From Tannerella sp. (GTDB lineage: Bacteria > Bacteroidota > Bacteroidia > Bacteroidales > Tannerellaceae), in assembly GCA_031276175.1 (NCBI GenBank), contig JAISNP010000028.1, positions 1 to 38,692 on the forward strand: a DNA stretch of 38,692 nt, in the 5' to 3' direction. Positions 1-9,284 of this stretch are shown here, piece after piece. The notes under the pieces were generated by a model that saw only the letters and a list, made by a program, of their open reading frames with translations, was not told the origin of the DNA and searched no databases. Position 1 is the stretch's first letter. Each line of letters starts with the position of its first letter. The position numbers were made by a program, and so were the translations under genes.

Positions 1-792
1 CAGGAAAGAACGGACGACGACGAAACCTCGCTTGTTGCTCCGCCGCAGACTGTTATCTCTCCATCTCCGTGTGTTGAAGAAAGCAAACGGAAAGACTTCA
101 ATATATCGGATCTCAATGAAAAATATGTAGCAGATATGCCGAAAACAAGAAAGAAAGCATTATGGCCGCTGTTTGTCATTTTAGGGTTGTTGCTGCTGAT
201 TTTAGGCGGAGGCATATGGTATTTGCTCTCGGACGAAATGGTTTCCTTCTTCAACCATAACAGCAGTACGATAGTACGCGGCGAATCGTTTGCCTTGCCG
301 GGCGATTCGGATGCAATAAAGGATGCACATGAAAAAGCCAGAGCGGCGGTCTTGCCCGATTCGGCATCGTCCGGTTCCGATACAACGGCCGTTGCAACAT
401 CGGGTTCAAATCCTGCCGCCGTCACGAAAATATCGACTCCATCGTCATCAGCCGGAAAAGAAAATACACCTGAAACCAAGAAAGCGAAATCCGTTACACC
501 GGTAACGCCGAAATCAAGCACGTCAAGCGGCAAGGATGTAAAAGCCAGAGTAAAAATGACAGAAGGACAACGCTTGACGTTACTTTCGCTGAAATATTAC
601 GGGAACAAGATTTTTTGGGTATACATATATGAATATAACAAATCAAGAATAGGTGCCAATCCGAACAGAATTCCTGTCGGGATGGAAATATTGATTCCTG
701 AGAATCGCATTTATGACATTGATGCAGGCAATGAAGCGTCTGTCCGAAAAGCACAAAAAAGGCAGGATGAAATCATATCAGGACTTAATTAG
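1..792 (+). CDS. Membrane-anchored LysM-like protein, 5' end outside the window
   Basis: The frame is open from base 1, so this is the C-terminal part of a longer protein. The ATG at 136 is probably internal. An acidic, Pro/Ser-rich stretch is followed by a basic patch (KTRKK) and one strong membrane segment at about nt 163-225, then a Thr/Ser/Ala-rich linker (about nt 330-540). The last part (about nt 553-711) reads like a LysM module: a TLLSLKYYG start, an Asn-rich middle and an IPVGMEILIP end. The expected topology is N-terminus in the cytoplasm and LysM in the periplasm, binding peptidoglycan. Bacteroidetes have proteins with an N-terminal HU-like DNA-binding domain, a membrane segment and a C-terminal SPOR or LysM module. 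This could be one, but the N-terminus is not visible. It lies 144 bp upstream of moxR, on the same strand. Confidence 0.7.
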   Translation, partial: QERTDDDETSLVAPPQTVISPSPCVEESKRKDFNISDLNEKYVADMPKTRKKALWPLFVILGLLLLILGGGIWYLLSDEMVSFFNHNSSTIVRGESFALPGDSDAIKDAHEKARAAVLPDSASSGSDTTAVATSGSNPAAVTKISTPSSSAGKENTPETKKAKSVTPVTPKSSTSSGKDVKARVKMTEGQRLTLLSLKYYGNKIFWVYIYEYNKSRIGANPNRIPVGMEILIPENRIYDIDAGNEASVRKAQKRQDEIISGLN

Positions 793-868
793 GCGTATGT
801 TTAAAATGCCATATAAATAGTTAGTGTTATTTAACGGTACGAAATAAAATCATATGGTGATACGTTTT

Positions 869-876
869 TAATTTTG
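869..876 (+). promoter_or_regulatory. Candidate -7 box (TAATTTTG) for the moxR-bat operon
   Basis: TAATTTTG fits the Bacteroidetes -7 consensus TAnnTTTG and lies in the only sizeable gap (793-936) before the nine-gene block. The start codon of moxR at 937 would have a leader of about 50 nt. No clear TTG/TTTG is seen at the usual upstream distance, so support is moderate. Confidence 0.35.
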
Positions 877-936
877 TGATTTGAAAAAATGCGGAAATAA
901 GAAATAACAACAAACACTAAATTAAATAATAGTCTT

Positions 937-1932
937 ATGAATCAAACAGTAGATATCAGAGAATTGAATGAGCGGATAGAAAACAACAGTTCGTTTGTCA
1001 ATATGATTACGATGGGAATGAATCAGGTAATCGTAGGTCAAAAACACTTGATCGAATCATTGTTGATCGGATTGCTTTCTGACGGGCATATCCTTCTCGA
1101 AGGTGTTCCCGGACTGGCTAAGACACTGGCCATAAAGACGCTTTCGTCGCTGATTGAGGCCAAGTACAACCGTATACAATTTACGCCGGATTTGTTGCCG
1201 GCTGACGTCGTGGGTACGATGATATACAGTCAGAAAAGCGAAGAGTTTCTGGTGAAACAGGGGCCTGTTTTCGCCAATTTCATCTTGGCGGACGAAATAA
1301 ACCGTGCGCCGGCCAAAGTGCAAAGCGCACTGCTCGAAGCCATGCAGGAGCATCAGGTAACCATCGGCGAAACGACGTATAAATTGCCCGAACCGTTCCT
1401 CGTAATGGCGACACAAAACCCCATCGAACAAGAAGGTACTTATCCGTTGCCCGAGGCGCAAATCGACCGTTTTATGCTGAAAGTTGTCATTAATTACCCG
1501 AACAAGGAAGAAGAAAAACTGATTATTCGTCAGAACATTTCGGGCGAAACGATTACGCCCGGAGCCGTGCTGGATACGCAGAAGATTCTTGAGGCGCGCA
1601 AAATTGTCCGCGAGGTTTATTTGGACGAAAAAATCGGACGTTACATCGTCGACATTGTTTTTGCTACGCGCTACCCGAACGAACATGGTCTCCCCGATCT
1701 TGCAAATATGATTGCCTTTGCCGCATCGCCCCGCGCATCCATCAACCTTGCCGCTGCCGCCCGTGCCTATGCCTTTATCAAACGCAGAGGATATGTGATT
1801 CCCGAAGACGTCCGTACCGTGTGTCACGATGTAATGCGTCACCGTATCGGGTTGAGCTATGAAGCCGAAGCAAATAATCTGACTGCCGATGAAATCATCA
1901 GCGAAATATTGAATAAAATTGAAGTTCCCTGA
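937..1932 (+). CDS. moxR: MoxR-family AAA+ ATPase
   Basis: A cytoplasmic AAA+ ATPase of 331 aa, the usual length for MoxR. Walker A is GVPGLAKT at residues 56-63, Walker B FILADE at about 115-120, sensor 1 VMATQNP at about 156-162, and the EAQIDRF arginine-finger region lies at about 173-179. MoxR proteins are thought to act as chaperone-like ATPases on partner proteins with von Willebrand factor A (VWA) domains. That fits the three VWA or DUF58 genes directly downstream. It is the first gene of the block, preceded by a 144 bp gap and followed after 42 bp by the DUF58 gene, so it is probably co-transcribed with the bat genes. The long antisense frame over it is a shadow. Confidence 0.95.
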   Translation: MNQTVDIRELNERIENNSSFVNMITMGMNQVIVGQKHLIESLLIGLLSDGHILLEGVPGLAKTLAIKTLSSLIEAKYNRIQFTPDLLPADVVGTMIYSQKSEEFLVKQGPVFANFILADEINRAPAKVQSALLEAMQEHQVTIGETTYKLPEPFLVMATQNPIEQEGTYPLPEAQIDRFMLKVVINYPNKEEEKLIIRQNISGETITPGAVLDTQKILEARKIVREVYLDEKIGRYIVDIVFATRYPNEHGLPDLANMIAFAASPRASINLAAAARAYAFIKRRGYVIPEDVRTVCHDVMRHRIGLSYEAEANNLTADEIISEILNKIEVP

Positions 1933-1974
1933 TAAGACAATGCTCACAATTCAATAAATTCAAGAATTTGAAGA

Positions 1975-2844
1975 ATGGAAGCAAGTGAATTGTTGAAAAA
2001 AGTCCGACAGATTGAAATCAAGACGCGAGGACTTTCGCGCAACGTCTTTGCCGGTCAATATCATTCCGCTTTCAAAGGTAGGGGAATGGCTTTCAGCGAA
2101 GTACGCGAATATCAGTTTGGCGACGACGTCAGAGACATTGACTGGAACGTGACCGCCCGTTACGTACGCCCGTATATCAAGATTTATGAAGAAGAACGCG
2201 AATTGACCGTGATGCTTATGATTGACGTATCCGGCAGCAAGGATTTCGGCACTGTTTCGCAGATGAAAAAAGACGTAGTCACCGAAATCGCCGCCACATT
2301 GGCATTCTCGGCCATTCAGAACAACGATAAAATCGGCGTAATCTTCTTCTCGAACAAGATAGAAAAATTTATCCCTCCGCAGAAGGGACGACGGCATATT
2401 CTGTATATCATACGCGAACTGATTGATTTTCATCCCGATGATAAAAAGACGAACATCAGTCAGGCGTTGAGATACCTGACCAATGCCATCAAAAAGAAAA
2501 GTACGGCATTTCTGATTTCCGATTTTATTGATACACATAATTATCAGGATGCCCTTACCATTGCCAACCGCAAGCACGATGTAGTCGCTATTCAAGTATA
2601 TGACCGTCGCGAAACGGAACTGCCGAAAGTAGGACTTGTCAAAATAAAAGATGCCGAAACCGGCGCCGAACGATGGATAGACAGTTCGTCGAAACGTGTT
2701 CGCGACGCCTGTAAAACGTGGTGGCATAGACGGCAGGAAGAGATGAAAAATTCGTTTAAGAAATGCAGGGTTAACTCTGTTTCGATACGTACGGAGGACG
2801 ATTACGTGAAAGCGCTGCTCACACTTTTCGATAAACGAAATTAA
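1975..2844 (+). CDS. DUF58 domain protein, VWA-like partner of MoxR
   Basis: A 289 aa cytoplasmic protein of the DUF58 family. The family signature is clear at residues 35-62 (GRGMAFSEVREY, then FGDDVRDIDWN). A VWA-like fold follows with an intact metal-site motif DVSGS at 84-88. No signal peptide or membrane segment is seen, unlike BatA and BatB. DUF58 genes are regularly placed directly after moxR, and the pair is thought to work as ATPase plus adaptor. The stop codon is 4 bp before the next ATG, which supports one transcript. Confidence 0.92.
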   Translation: MEASELLKKVRQIEIKTRGLSRNVFAGQYHSAFKGRGMAFSEVREYQFGDDVRDIDWNVTARYVRPYIKIYEEERELTVMLMIDVSGSKDFGTVSQMKKDVVTEIAATLAFSAIQNNDKIGVIFFSNKIEKFIPPQKGRRHILYIIRELIDFHPDDKKTNISQALRYLTNAIKKKSTAFLISDFIDTHNYQDALTIANRKHDVVAIQVYDRRETELPKVGLVKIKDAETGAERWIDSSSKRVRDACKTWWHRRQEEMKNSFKKCRVNSVSIRTEDDYVKALLTLFDKRN

Positions 2845-2848
2845 CAAT

Positions 2849-3868
2849 ATGAAATTAAACAGACATATATTATGCCTTGTATTGTTACCGGTACTGATGT
2901 GGCAAAGCACGAATGTCGGTGCACTCGAAAGCCAGATTGGCGTCAGAATCGATACTGCCGAAATCCTTATCGGCGAACAAACGACGCTCTACCTTGCTAT
3001 TACGACCGACAAGGAAAAGACGGTCTATTGGCCGCTTCCTGCCGATACGTTGATGTCAGGCGTGGAAATATTATCGCTGTCGATACCCGATACAACAGAA
3101 ATAGGCAATAACAGGATAGAAATCAAACAAAAAATTCTGATTACCTCTTTCGATTCGGCGCTCTATCTGTTGCCTCCCTTTATGGTGGTCGATAACGGAG
3201 ATACGACTTACTCCGAGCAGGTAGCGCTGAAAGTATCGACCCTCCCGGTCAATACGGATGCCCCGAACGAGTTCTTCGACATTAAAGACGTCTGGAAACC
3301 ATCGCTCGTATGGGCGGATTATTATCCTTTTATTTTAAGTGTTTTATTGATTATCATCCTGGTAATTGCCATTATTTATGTCGTCAAACGGTTGAGAAGT
3401 AAAAAATCATTGATTCCTCTCAAGAAAAAGGAACCACCCTTGTTTCCTCATGAAGAAGCCATTAGGCGGTTGGACACCATCAAGCAGCAGAAACTATGGC
3501 AGCAGGGGAAAAACAAAGAGTACCATACGCAGATTACGGATACGCTTCGCCATTACATTTTCAGACGATACGGGATTAACTCCATGGAAATGACTACCAA
3601 CGAAACTTTGGACGCTTTCCGGTATGCAAGTGATACCCCGTCGGCTAACGATACGCTGAGGCAAATTTTATCGTTGGCAGACTTTGTGAAATTTGCCAAA
3701 CTTCATCCCCTGCCCGATGAGAATGATTTGAGTTTGAAAAATGCTTACTTGTTTATTAATCAGACCAGACAGATTGAATTTGTCAAACCGTCCGAAGAAT
3801 CGCAGGAGCAACGAGTCGGCGGCAACGAAACAAACACATCAGATTCCGGAGGAGGGGAAACGGCATGA
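2849..3868 (+). CDS. Bat-operon membrane protein with periplasmic N-domain
   Basis: A 339 aa protein that is expected in this place in Bacteroidetes bat operons, usually annotated as hypothetical. Residues 1-25 form a signal peptide (hydrophobic stretch ending NVGA). Residues 26-155 are a beta-rich periplasmic region recalling the N-terminal part of BatD. A membrane helix lies at about 160-180, followed by a basic stop-transfer segment (KRLRSKK) and a cytoplasmic, helical C-terminal domain (YHTQITDTLRHYIFRRYG), as in DUF4381-type proteins. The stop overlaps the batA start in ATGA, so translation is probably coupled. The biochemical role is unknown; scaffolding of the VWA proteins is inference. 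Confidence 0.85.
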   Translation: MKLNRHILCLVLLPVLMWQSTNVGALESQIGVRIDTAEILIGEQTTLYLAITTDKEKTVYWPLPADTLMSGVEILSLSIPDTTEIGNNRIEIKQKILITSFDSALYLLPPFMVVDNGDTTYSEQVALKVSTLPVNTDAPNEFFDIKDVWKPSLVWADYYPFILSVLLIIILVIAIIYVVKRLRSKKSLIPLKKKEPPLFPHEEAIRRLDTIKQQKLWQQGKNKEYHTQITDTLRHYIFRRYGINSMEMTTNETLDAFRYASDTPSANDTLRQILSLADFVKFAKLHPLPDENDLSLKNAYLFINQTRQIEFVKPSEESQEQRVGGNETNTSDSGGGETA

Positions 3869-4860
3869 TATTTGCAAATTCAGTTTATTTATATTTGCTG
3901 TTGTTGCTTATACCATTGATTGGATGGTATATATGGAAGATGCGCAAAAATCATGCAAGCATACAATTCTCGTCTTCGCAAGCATTTGATGCGCCGGGAA
4001 CGGCGACATTAAAGGTTTATCTGCGCCATTTGCCGTTTGCATTGAGGACGCTTGCCATCGCCTGCCTTATAATAGTGTTGGCACGCCCTCAATCCACCGA
4101 CAGTTGGCAAAGTTCTACAACAGAAGGTATTGATATTATGCTTGCGATGGATATTTCGGCAAGTATGCTTACGGAAGACTTGAAACCTAACCGGCTCGAA
4201 GCCGCAAAAAATGTAGCTGCCTCGTTCATCAACGGACGGCCGAATGACAACATCGGCTTAGTCATTTTTGCCGGCGAAAGTTTCACACAGTGTCCGCTCA
4301 CCATTGACCATGCCATCTTGCTGAATTTATTCAACGACATCAATCGCGGTATGATAAACATGCTGACGGACGGTACTGCTATCGGTTTGGGAGTGGCAAA
4401 TGCCGTCAGTCGCATCAAGGACAGTCAGGCCAAGTCGAAAGTCATTATTTTGCTGACGGACGGCTCGAACAACAGGGGAGAAATCGCTCCCGTAACGGCG
4501 GCGGAGATAGCCAAAACTTTCGGCATCAGGATATACACTGTCGGAGTAGGTAAAAAAGGCGAAGCGCCGTATCCTTTCCCTACAGCCAATGGCGTCGTTT
4601 ACAGAAATGTTCCCGTAGATATTGACGAGAATACGTTGCAGCAAATAGCGATTACCACAGGTGGACAATATTTTCGTGCCACCGATAACACCAGTCTGCG
4701 GGAAATCTATGCCGAAATCGACAGGATGGAAAAAACAAAAATAAACATGCAGGAATACAGTAAAAAACAGGAAGAATACAAATACGTGGCGCTTGTCGTG
4801 TTCGGATTGTTGCTGCTCGAAATGCTGCTTAGATATACATTATTCAGAAAGATACCGTAA
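3865..4860 (+). CDS. batA: BatA, VWA-domain aerotolerance protein
   Basis: A 331 aa inner-membrane protein. It has an N-terminal membrane segment (residues 5-25), a second at about 57-74, a VWA domain at about 88-285, and a C-terminal membrane helix at about 310-326. The metal-ion-dependent adhesion site DISAS is intact at 96-100. BatA and BatB are the two VWA proteins of the Bacteroides aerotolerance locus; they are thought to form a membrane complex facing the periplasm. Its ATG overlaps the previous stop (ATGA). batB starts 19 bp after its stop. Assignment as BatA rather than BatB rests on gene order, because the two are paralogues. Confidence 0.93.
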   Translation: MIFANSVYLYLLLLLIPLIGWYIWKMRKNHASIQFSSSQAFDAPGTATLKVYLRHLPFALRTLAIACLIIVLARPQSTDSWQSSTTEGIDIMLAMDISASMLTEDLKPNRLEAAKNVAASFINGRPNDNIGLVIFAGESFTQCPLTIDHAILLNLFNDINRGMINMLTDGTAIGLGVANAVSRIKDSQAKSKVIILLTDGSNNRGEIAPVTAAEIAKTFGIRIYTVGVGKKGEAPYPFPTANGVVYRNVPVDIDENTLQQIAITTGGQYFRATDNTSLREIYAEIDRMEKTKINMQEYSKKQEEYKYVALVVFGLLLLEMLLRYTLFRKIP

Positions 4861-4879
4861 TAAAAAAAAGAGAATAGCC

Positions 4880-5896
4880 ATGTTTCGTTTTGCAAATCCC
4901 GAATATCTGTACTTACTATCGGTACTTCCCGTACTGATAGTATTTTATGTATATGTAATCTTCGCGAACAGGAAAGCGTTCCGTAAATACGGCAATCCCG
5001 CACTGATTTCGCAACTGATGCCTGAAGTATCGCCCAAAAGGCAACATGCGAAATTTTGGTTGCTGTTCAGCGCCATAGCGGTTATTGTATTTGTAATTGC
5101 GGGGCCGCAATTCGGCTCCAAATTGGAAACAATCAAGCGGCAGGGCGTTGAAATCGTAATCTGTTTGGACGTATCCAATTCGATGATGGCGGAAGACATC
5201 AAACCCTGCCGCCTCGAAAAAGCCAAGCAGATGCTTTCCATCATGACGGACGGTTTTTCGAACGATAAAGTCGGGTTGATTGTCTTTGCGGGTGATGCCT
5301 TTACACAATTGCCGATTACATCCGATTACATCTCTGCAAAGATGTTTCTATCGTCCATCAATCCCTCGATGGTTTCGTCGCAGGGCACGGCGATTGAAAG
5401 AGCCATCAACCTCGCCATGCGTTCTTTCACCCCGAATGAAGCGTCGAGTAAAACTATTCTGATTATCACCGATGGCGAAAACCATGAAGGAGATGCTGTG
5501 AAAGCCGCCACCGACGCAGCGGAAAAAAATATCAAGGTACATGTCGTGGGCATCGGTTCTCTACAAGGCGAACCTATCCCCGTCGACAGAAATAATTTCT
5601 TTAAAGACAGTGAAGGAAATACTGTCGTAACGAAACTGAATGAGCAAATGTGTAGAGAAATTGCGGCCGCAGGGCAAGGTATTTACGTGCGTGCCGAAAA
5701 CAACAATGCCGCCTTGCGTACGCTTCAGTCCGAAATAAATAAAATGGGCAAAACCGATATGGACAGTAAAGTCTATTCGGAATACGACGAACAGTTCCAC
5801 GTATTGGCTTGGCTCGCCTTGACATTGCTGGTGGTCGAACTTCTGATGTTGGAACGTAAGAACAGATTATTCCGAAAAGTAAAATTATTTTCTTAA
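4880..5896 (+). CDS. batB: BatB, VWA-domain aerotolerance protein
   Basis: A 338 aa paralogue of BatA with the same plan: N-terminal membrane helix (about 9-28), a second at about 58-75, a VWA domain with DVSNS at 97-101, and a C-terminal membrane helix. The open frame reaches back to 4793, but that extension overlaps batA and encodes a Cys-rich stretch unlike the family. The ATG at 4880 gives MFRFANPEYLYLL, which matches the BatA N-terminus (MIFANSVYLYLLL), so it is chosen. batC follows after 9 bp. Confidence 0.93.
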   Translation: MFRFANPEYLYLLSVLPVLIVFYVYVIFANRKAFRKYGNPALISQLMPEVSPKRQHAKFWLLFSAIAVIVFVIAGPQFGSKLETIKRQGVEIVICLDVSNSMMAEDIKPCRLEKAKQMLSIMTDGFSNDKVGLIVFAGDAFTQLPITSDYISAKMFLSSINPSMVSSQGTAIERAINLAMRSFTPNEASSKTILIITDGENHEGDAVKAATDAAEKNIKVHVVGIGSLQGEPIPVDRNNFFKDSEGNTVVTKLNEQMCREIAAAGQGIYVRAENNNAALRTLQSEINKMGKTDMDSKVYSEYDEQFHVLAWLALTLLVVELLMLERKNRLFRKVKLFS

Positions 5897-5905
5897 TGAA
5901 TTGGA

Positions 5906-6664
5906 ATGATGAAGACAACCCGTAAGACATTCATTGGATTAATAACAAGTTTTCTATGTATTGGTATAGCGTTCGGACAGAAAGCGGAGCGCAGGCATAT
6001 CCGTAAAGGCAACGAATTGTACGGGAGCGAAAAATACACCGAAGCGGAAATTGCATACCGTAAAAGTAAGGACGTAAATCCCCGTTCGGTAGAAGGCACA
6101 TACGATTTGGGAAATGCGCTGTATAGGCAGCATAAATTTCCCGAAGCCGCCGATCAATACCAACTGGTGATTGACAGGAAAGAACAACTGATTGAAGAAG
6201 ATAAGGGAAAGAATACCCTCCGTATTGCGCAGGCTCTCCATAATATGGGCAATATCGGCATGGAGGCTGCACTTGCCGCACGCAAAGCCGGCAACATTGG
6301 CATGAGTAATCAGGAATATGCCAAAAGCATTGAAGCCTACAAGGCGTCGTTGCGTCTGAATCCGAAAGACGACGAAACACGCTATAACCTTGCTCTGGCG
6401 CAAAAAATGCTTCGGAATCAGCAGAATGAAGACCAACAGCAACAACAGCAGAATCAACAGGACAATAAGCAAAACGAAGAGCAACAACAGCAACAACAAG
6501 ATCGGCAAAAAACGCAGGAAGAACAACAGCAAAACGAAAAAATGAGTGAAGACAATGCCCAACAGATTCTGGATGCCTTTCTGCAGGACGAAAAAGATAC
6601 ACAGGAAAAAATAAAGCAAGCACAGAAACAGCAACAGCGTCGCAGGTCGGATAAACAATGGTAA
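5906..6664 (+). CDS. batC: BatC, TPR protein with Gln-rich tail
   Basis: A 252 aa protein with a signal peptide (hydrophobic residues 9-24, ending AFGQ). TPR repeats are visible at about residues 32-95 and 105-168 (GNELYGSEKYTEAEIAY; YDLGNALYRQHKFPEAADQY). The C-terminal part is a Gln/Glu/Asn-rich low-complexity segment (172-210), then a charged helix. BatC is the periplasmic TPR member of the locus and may dock the VWA proteins. Two adjacent ATGs (5906, 5909) are possible starts. The CAA/CAG runs make the tail prone to slippage. The gap to batD is 19 bp. Confidence 0.9.
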   Translation: MMKTTRKTFIGLITSFLCIGIAFGQKAERRHIRKGNELYGSEKYTEAEIAYRKSKDVNPRSVEGTYDLGNALYRQHKFPEAADQYQLVIDRKEQLIEEDKGKNTLRIAQALHNMGNIGMEAALAARKAGNIGMSNQEYAKSIEAYKASLRLNPKDDETRYNLALAQKMLRNQQNEDQQQQQQNQQDNKQNEEQQQQQQDRQKTQEEQQQNEKMSEDNAQQILDAFLQDEKDTQEKIKQAQKQQQRRRSDKQW

Positions 6665-6683
6665 AAATAACAACGAACGAGAT

Positions 6684-8507
6684 ATGAAACAACGATTCAT
6701 TTTCTTATTAACAATCCTCCTGTTATCGGGAGGTACGCAGTTGAAGGCAGACGATGTGGTTTTCAAGGCCTCCGCTCCCGAAGCCGTAGCCATGGGCGAA
6801 CAATTCAGACTTACATATCAAATCAATGCCGAAGCGACGGAACTCCGTACACCCGACATGGATGATTTTGTGGTACTGATGGGTCCTCAAAGTGCGACGA
6901 GCAGGCACATGCAGATTAGCGGCAATTCGACAACAAGCGTATTCTCGTTGACAATTACATATATCCTGATGCCCAAAAGCGAAGGGACGTTCAATCTGCC
7001 TCCTGCAACCATTAAGGTAAAAAATTCGACATACACTTCCAATGCACTTGTAATAAAAGTACTGCCGCCAAATTCTAAAATTCCCGGCGAACAAGGTCAA
7101 AGCGGTATATCGACCGGAAACATCACAAGCGACGATTTGTTCGTGCGCATGATTGTCTCGAATCGAAACGTCTACGAACAAGAAGGTTTCCTTGTCACTT
7201 TCAAACTTTATGTGACGACAGAAGGTTTGAATGTGATAAGCATACCGAATCTGAAATATCCCGAATTTGAAGGTTTTTTTGTAAACGACATCGATCTTGG
7301 CCAGGTACAGTGGAAGTTGGAAAACTACAACGGACGGAACTACAATACCGCCGTAATGAAACAATCCATCCTGTTTCCTCAACATTCCGGCAAAATAGAG
7401 ATTGGAAGCGGCCGTTTCGAAGCTGTCATTCGTATCAGGACGCAAAAGCGCGTACGCAGTTTCTTTGACGATGCTTTTGCCTATCAGGATTTTAATAAAG
7501 AAATTGTAACTCGGCCGGCCACTATCGACGTCAAACCATTGCCTCCGGGCAAGCAGACCTCGTTTTCGGGTGCTGTCGGGAACTATTCGATGAAAGCAAC
7601 CATCAATTCCAATCATATAAAAGCAAATGAAGCGGTAACCATTAAAGTGACACTCAGCGGAACAGGAAACATCAAGATGATCAAAAATCCCGAAGTCGTC
7701 TTTCCCAATGATTTTGATATATACGATCCCAAGGTAGACTCGAAAATAACAACAACGGTAAACGGCACAAGCGGTACAAAGATCATTGAATACATGGCAA
7801 TCCCACGGTATGGAGGCAATTTTGAAATCCCCGCCGTGAAGTTTTCCTATTTCGACCCGAAGTCGGGAACGTACAAAACACTTGAATCGGAATCATTTAA
7901 TTTGCAGGTAGATAAAGATGAGAGTGGAGGAGGGGAGACCTCTCCGGTAATATCCAATTTCAGTAACAGGCAAAGCCTTAACCTTATCGGAGAAGATATT
8001 CGTTACATAAAAGTCTCGGATGTACATTTTATTCGGAACAAGGATATTTTCTTCGGTTCAATCACTTACGTACTGTCGTATACAGTCATTGCCCTTCTTT
8101 TCATCTTGTTTTTCATCATTTACCGTAAACAAGTGAAAGAGAATGCAAACATTGCTCTGGTACGGACTAAAAAAGCCAATAAGACGGCTGTACGGCGATT
8201 GAGGGCAGCGGAAAAACTGCTCAAAGAACACAAAAAAGAAGCGTTTTACGAAGAAATACTTCGCGCCGTGTGGGGTTATTTGAGCGACAAACTGAACATT
8301 CCGCTTGCTACCTTAACAAAGGAAAATGTTGAGGCGGAACTCTTTAAATATGGTGTAGATGAGTCCTTATCAAAAGAATATATGGATATTCTTAGCACAT
8401 GCGAGTTTGCCCGCTATGCGCCAAGTCATGCTCCGGACGCCATGGATCAGTTGTTCAAACAAACAAGAGACGCCATATCCAAAATGGAGAATACGATAAA
8501 AAAATGA
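6684..8507 (+). CDS. batD: BatD, membrane protein of the aerotolerance operon
   Basis: A 607 aa protein of the BatD family, of normal length. It has a signal peptide (1-22, ending LKA), a long periplasmic beta-rich region with repeated domains (to about residue 450), a membrane helix at about 458-481, and a cytoplasmic helical tail (LRAVWGYLSDKLNIP, FARYAPS). The tail resembles that of the 339 aa protein encoded upstream at 2849-3868, which suggests that both present a similar domain to the cytoplasmic MoxR/DUF58 side; this is inference. batE follows after 6 bp. Confidence 0.93.
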   Translation: MKQRFIFLLTILLLSGGTQLKADDVVFKASAPEAVAMGEQFRLTYQINAEATELRTPDMDDFVVLMGPQSATSRHMQISGNSTTSVFSLTITYILMPKSEGTFNLPPATIKVKNSTYTSNALVIKVLPPNSKIPGEQGQSGISTGNITSDDLFVRMIVSNRNVYEQEGFLVTFKLYVTTEGLNVISIPNLKYPEFEGFFVNDIDLGQVQWKLENYNGRNYNTAVMKQSILFPQHSGKIEIGSGRFEAVIRIRTQKRVRSFFDDAFAYQDFNKEIVTRPATIDVKPLPPGKQTSFSGAVGNYSMKATINSNHIKANEAVTIKVTLSGTGNIKMIKNPEVVFPNDFDIYDPKVDSKITTTVNGTSGTKIIEYMAIPRYGGNFEIPAVKFSYFDPKSGTYKTLESESFNLQVDKDESGGGETSPVISNFSNRQSLNLIGEDIRYIKVSDVHFIRNKDIFFGSITYVLSYTVIALLFILFFIIYRKQVKENANIALVRTKKANKTAVRRLRAAEKLLKEHKKEAFYEEILRAVWGYLSDKLNIPLATLTKENVEAELFKYGVDESLSKEYMDILSTCEFARYAPSHAPDAMDQLFKQTRDAISKMENTIKK

Positions 8508-8513
8508 ATTATT

Positions 8514-9275
8514 ATGAATAGGATAAATAGGTTTTTTTTGATGCTGTCCATGCTGACGCTAACTTATGGTCTGTTGTCGGCACAGGAAAGTATGCTAAAG
8601 GAAGCTGAAACGGCTTACATCAGTGAAAATTATACCCGTGCAGCCGAACTGTACGAAGATATCTTAAAGAATTATGGCGTTTCATATACAGTCTATTACA
8701 ATCTGGGAAATGCATATTACAAGGCAGGCAAGATTGCATCTGCAATCTTAAATTACGAACGCGCACTGCTAATCAATCCGGGCGATAAGGATTTGCGTCA
8801 TAACCTGACTGTCGCTAAGTTGCGGACAATAGACAAGATTGAGCCGGTAGGCGAATTTTTCCTGATAACATGGTTCCGTTCAATGCAAAACCTGTTTCGT
8901 GTTGATACGTGGGCAACCATCGGGTTAATTTGTTTCGCGCTGTTCATCGGCTGTCTGGCATTTTATGTCTTCTCTAAACGAATGATATTAAAAAAGAGCG
9001 GTTTCTATGTCGGCATAGTTTTGCTGGCGCTGGTGATTACGGCCAATGTCTTTGCATGGAACCAGAAGCAGGCGTTGCAGAACAGGAACGGAGCCATCGT
9101 CTTTGCGCCGACCGTGACCATCAAAAGTTCACCGGACAACAGCGGCATGGACTTGTTTGTCCTGCATGAAGGTACGAAAGTGTTTATTAAAAGTACCATC
9201 GGCGAATGGAACGAAATCGAACTCGAAGACGGAAACGTCGGATGGATACGTCAAAAAGATCTGGAGAAAATATAA
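8514..9275 (+). CDS. batE: BatE, TPR and SH3-like membrane protein
   Basis: A 253 aa protein: signal peptide or anchor at 1-23 (ending LSAQ), TPRs at about 25-100 (LYEDILKNYG, YYNLGNAYYKAGKIASAI), two membrane helices at about 134-153 and 163-180, and a C-terminal bacterial SH3-like domain at about 193-253 (VTIKSSPDNSG, GTKVFI, GWIRQKDLEKI). SH3 domains of this kind often bind cell-wall peptides. This order of parts is standard for BatE and closes the bat set. The PAP2 gene starts 9 bp downstream and probably shares the transcript. Confidence 0.93.
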   Translation: MNRINRFFLMLSMLTLTYGLLSAQESMLKEAETAYISENYTRAAELYEDILKNYGVSYTVYYNLGNAYYKAGKIASAILNYERALLINPGDKDLRHNLTVAKLRTIDKIEPVGEFFLITWFRSMQNLFRVDTWATIGLICFALFIGCLAFYVFSKRMILKKSGFYVGIVLLALVITANVFAWNQKQALQNRNGAIVFAPTVTIKSSPDNSGMDLFVLHEGTKVFIKSTIGEWNEIELEDGNVGWIRQKDLEKI

Positions 9276-9284
9276 CCCGACATC

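Noticed and set aside
4793..4879. Upstream extension of batB to 4793
   Set aside because: It overlaps the end of batA, encodes a Cys-rich stretch unlike the family, and the ATG at 4880 matches the BatA start.
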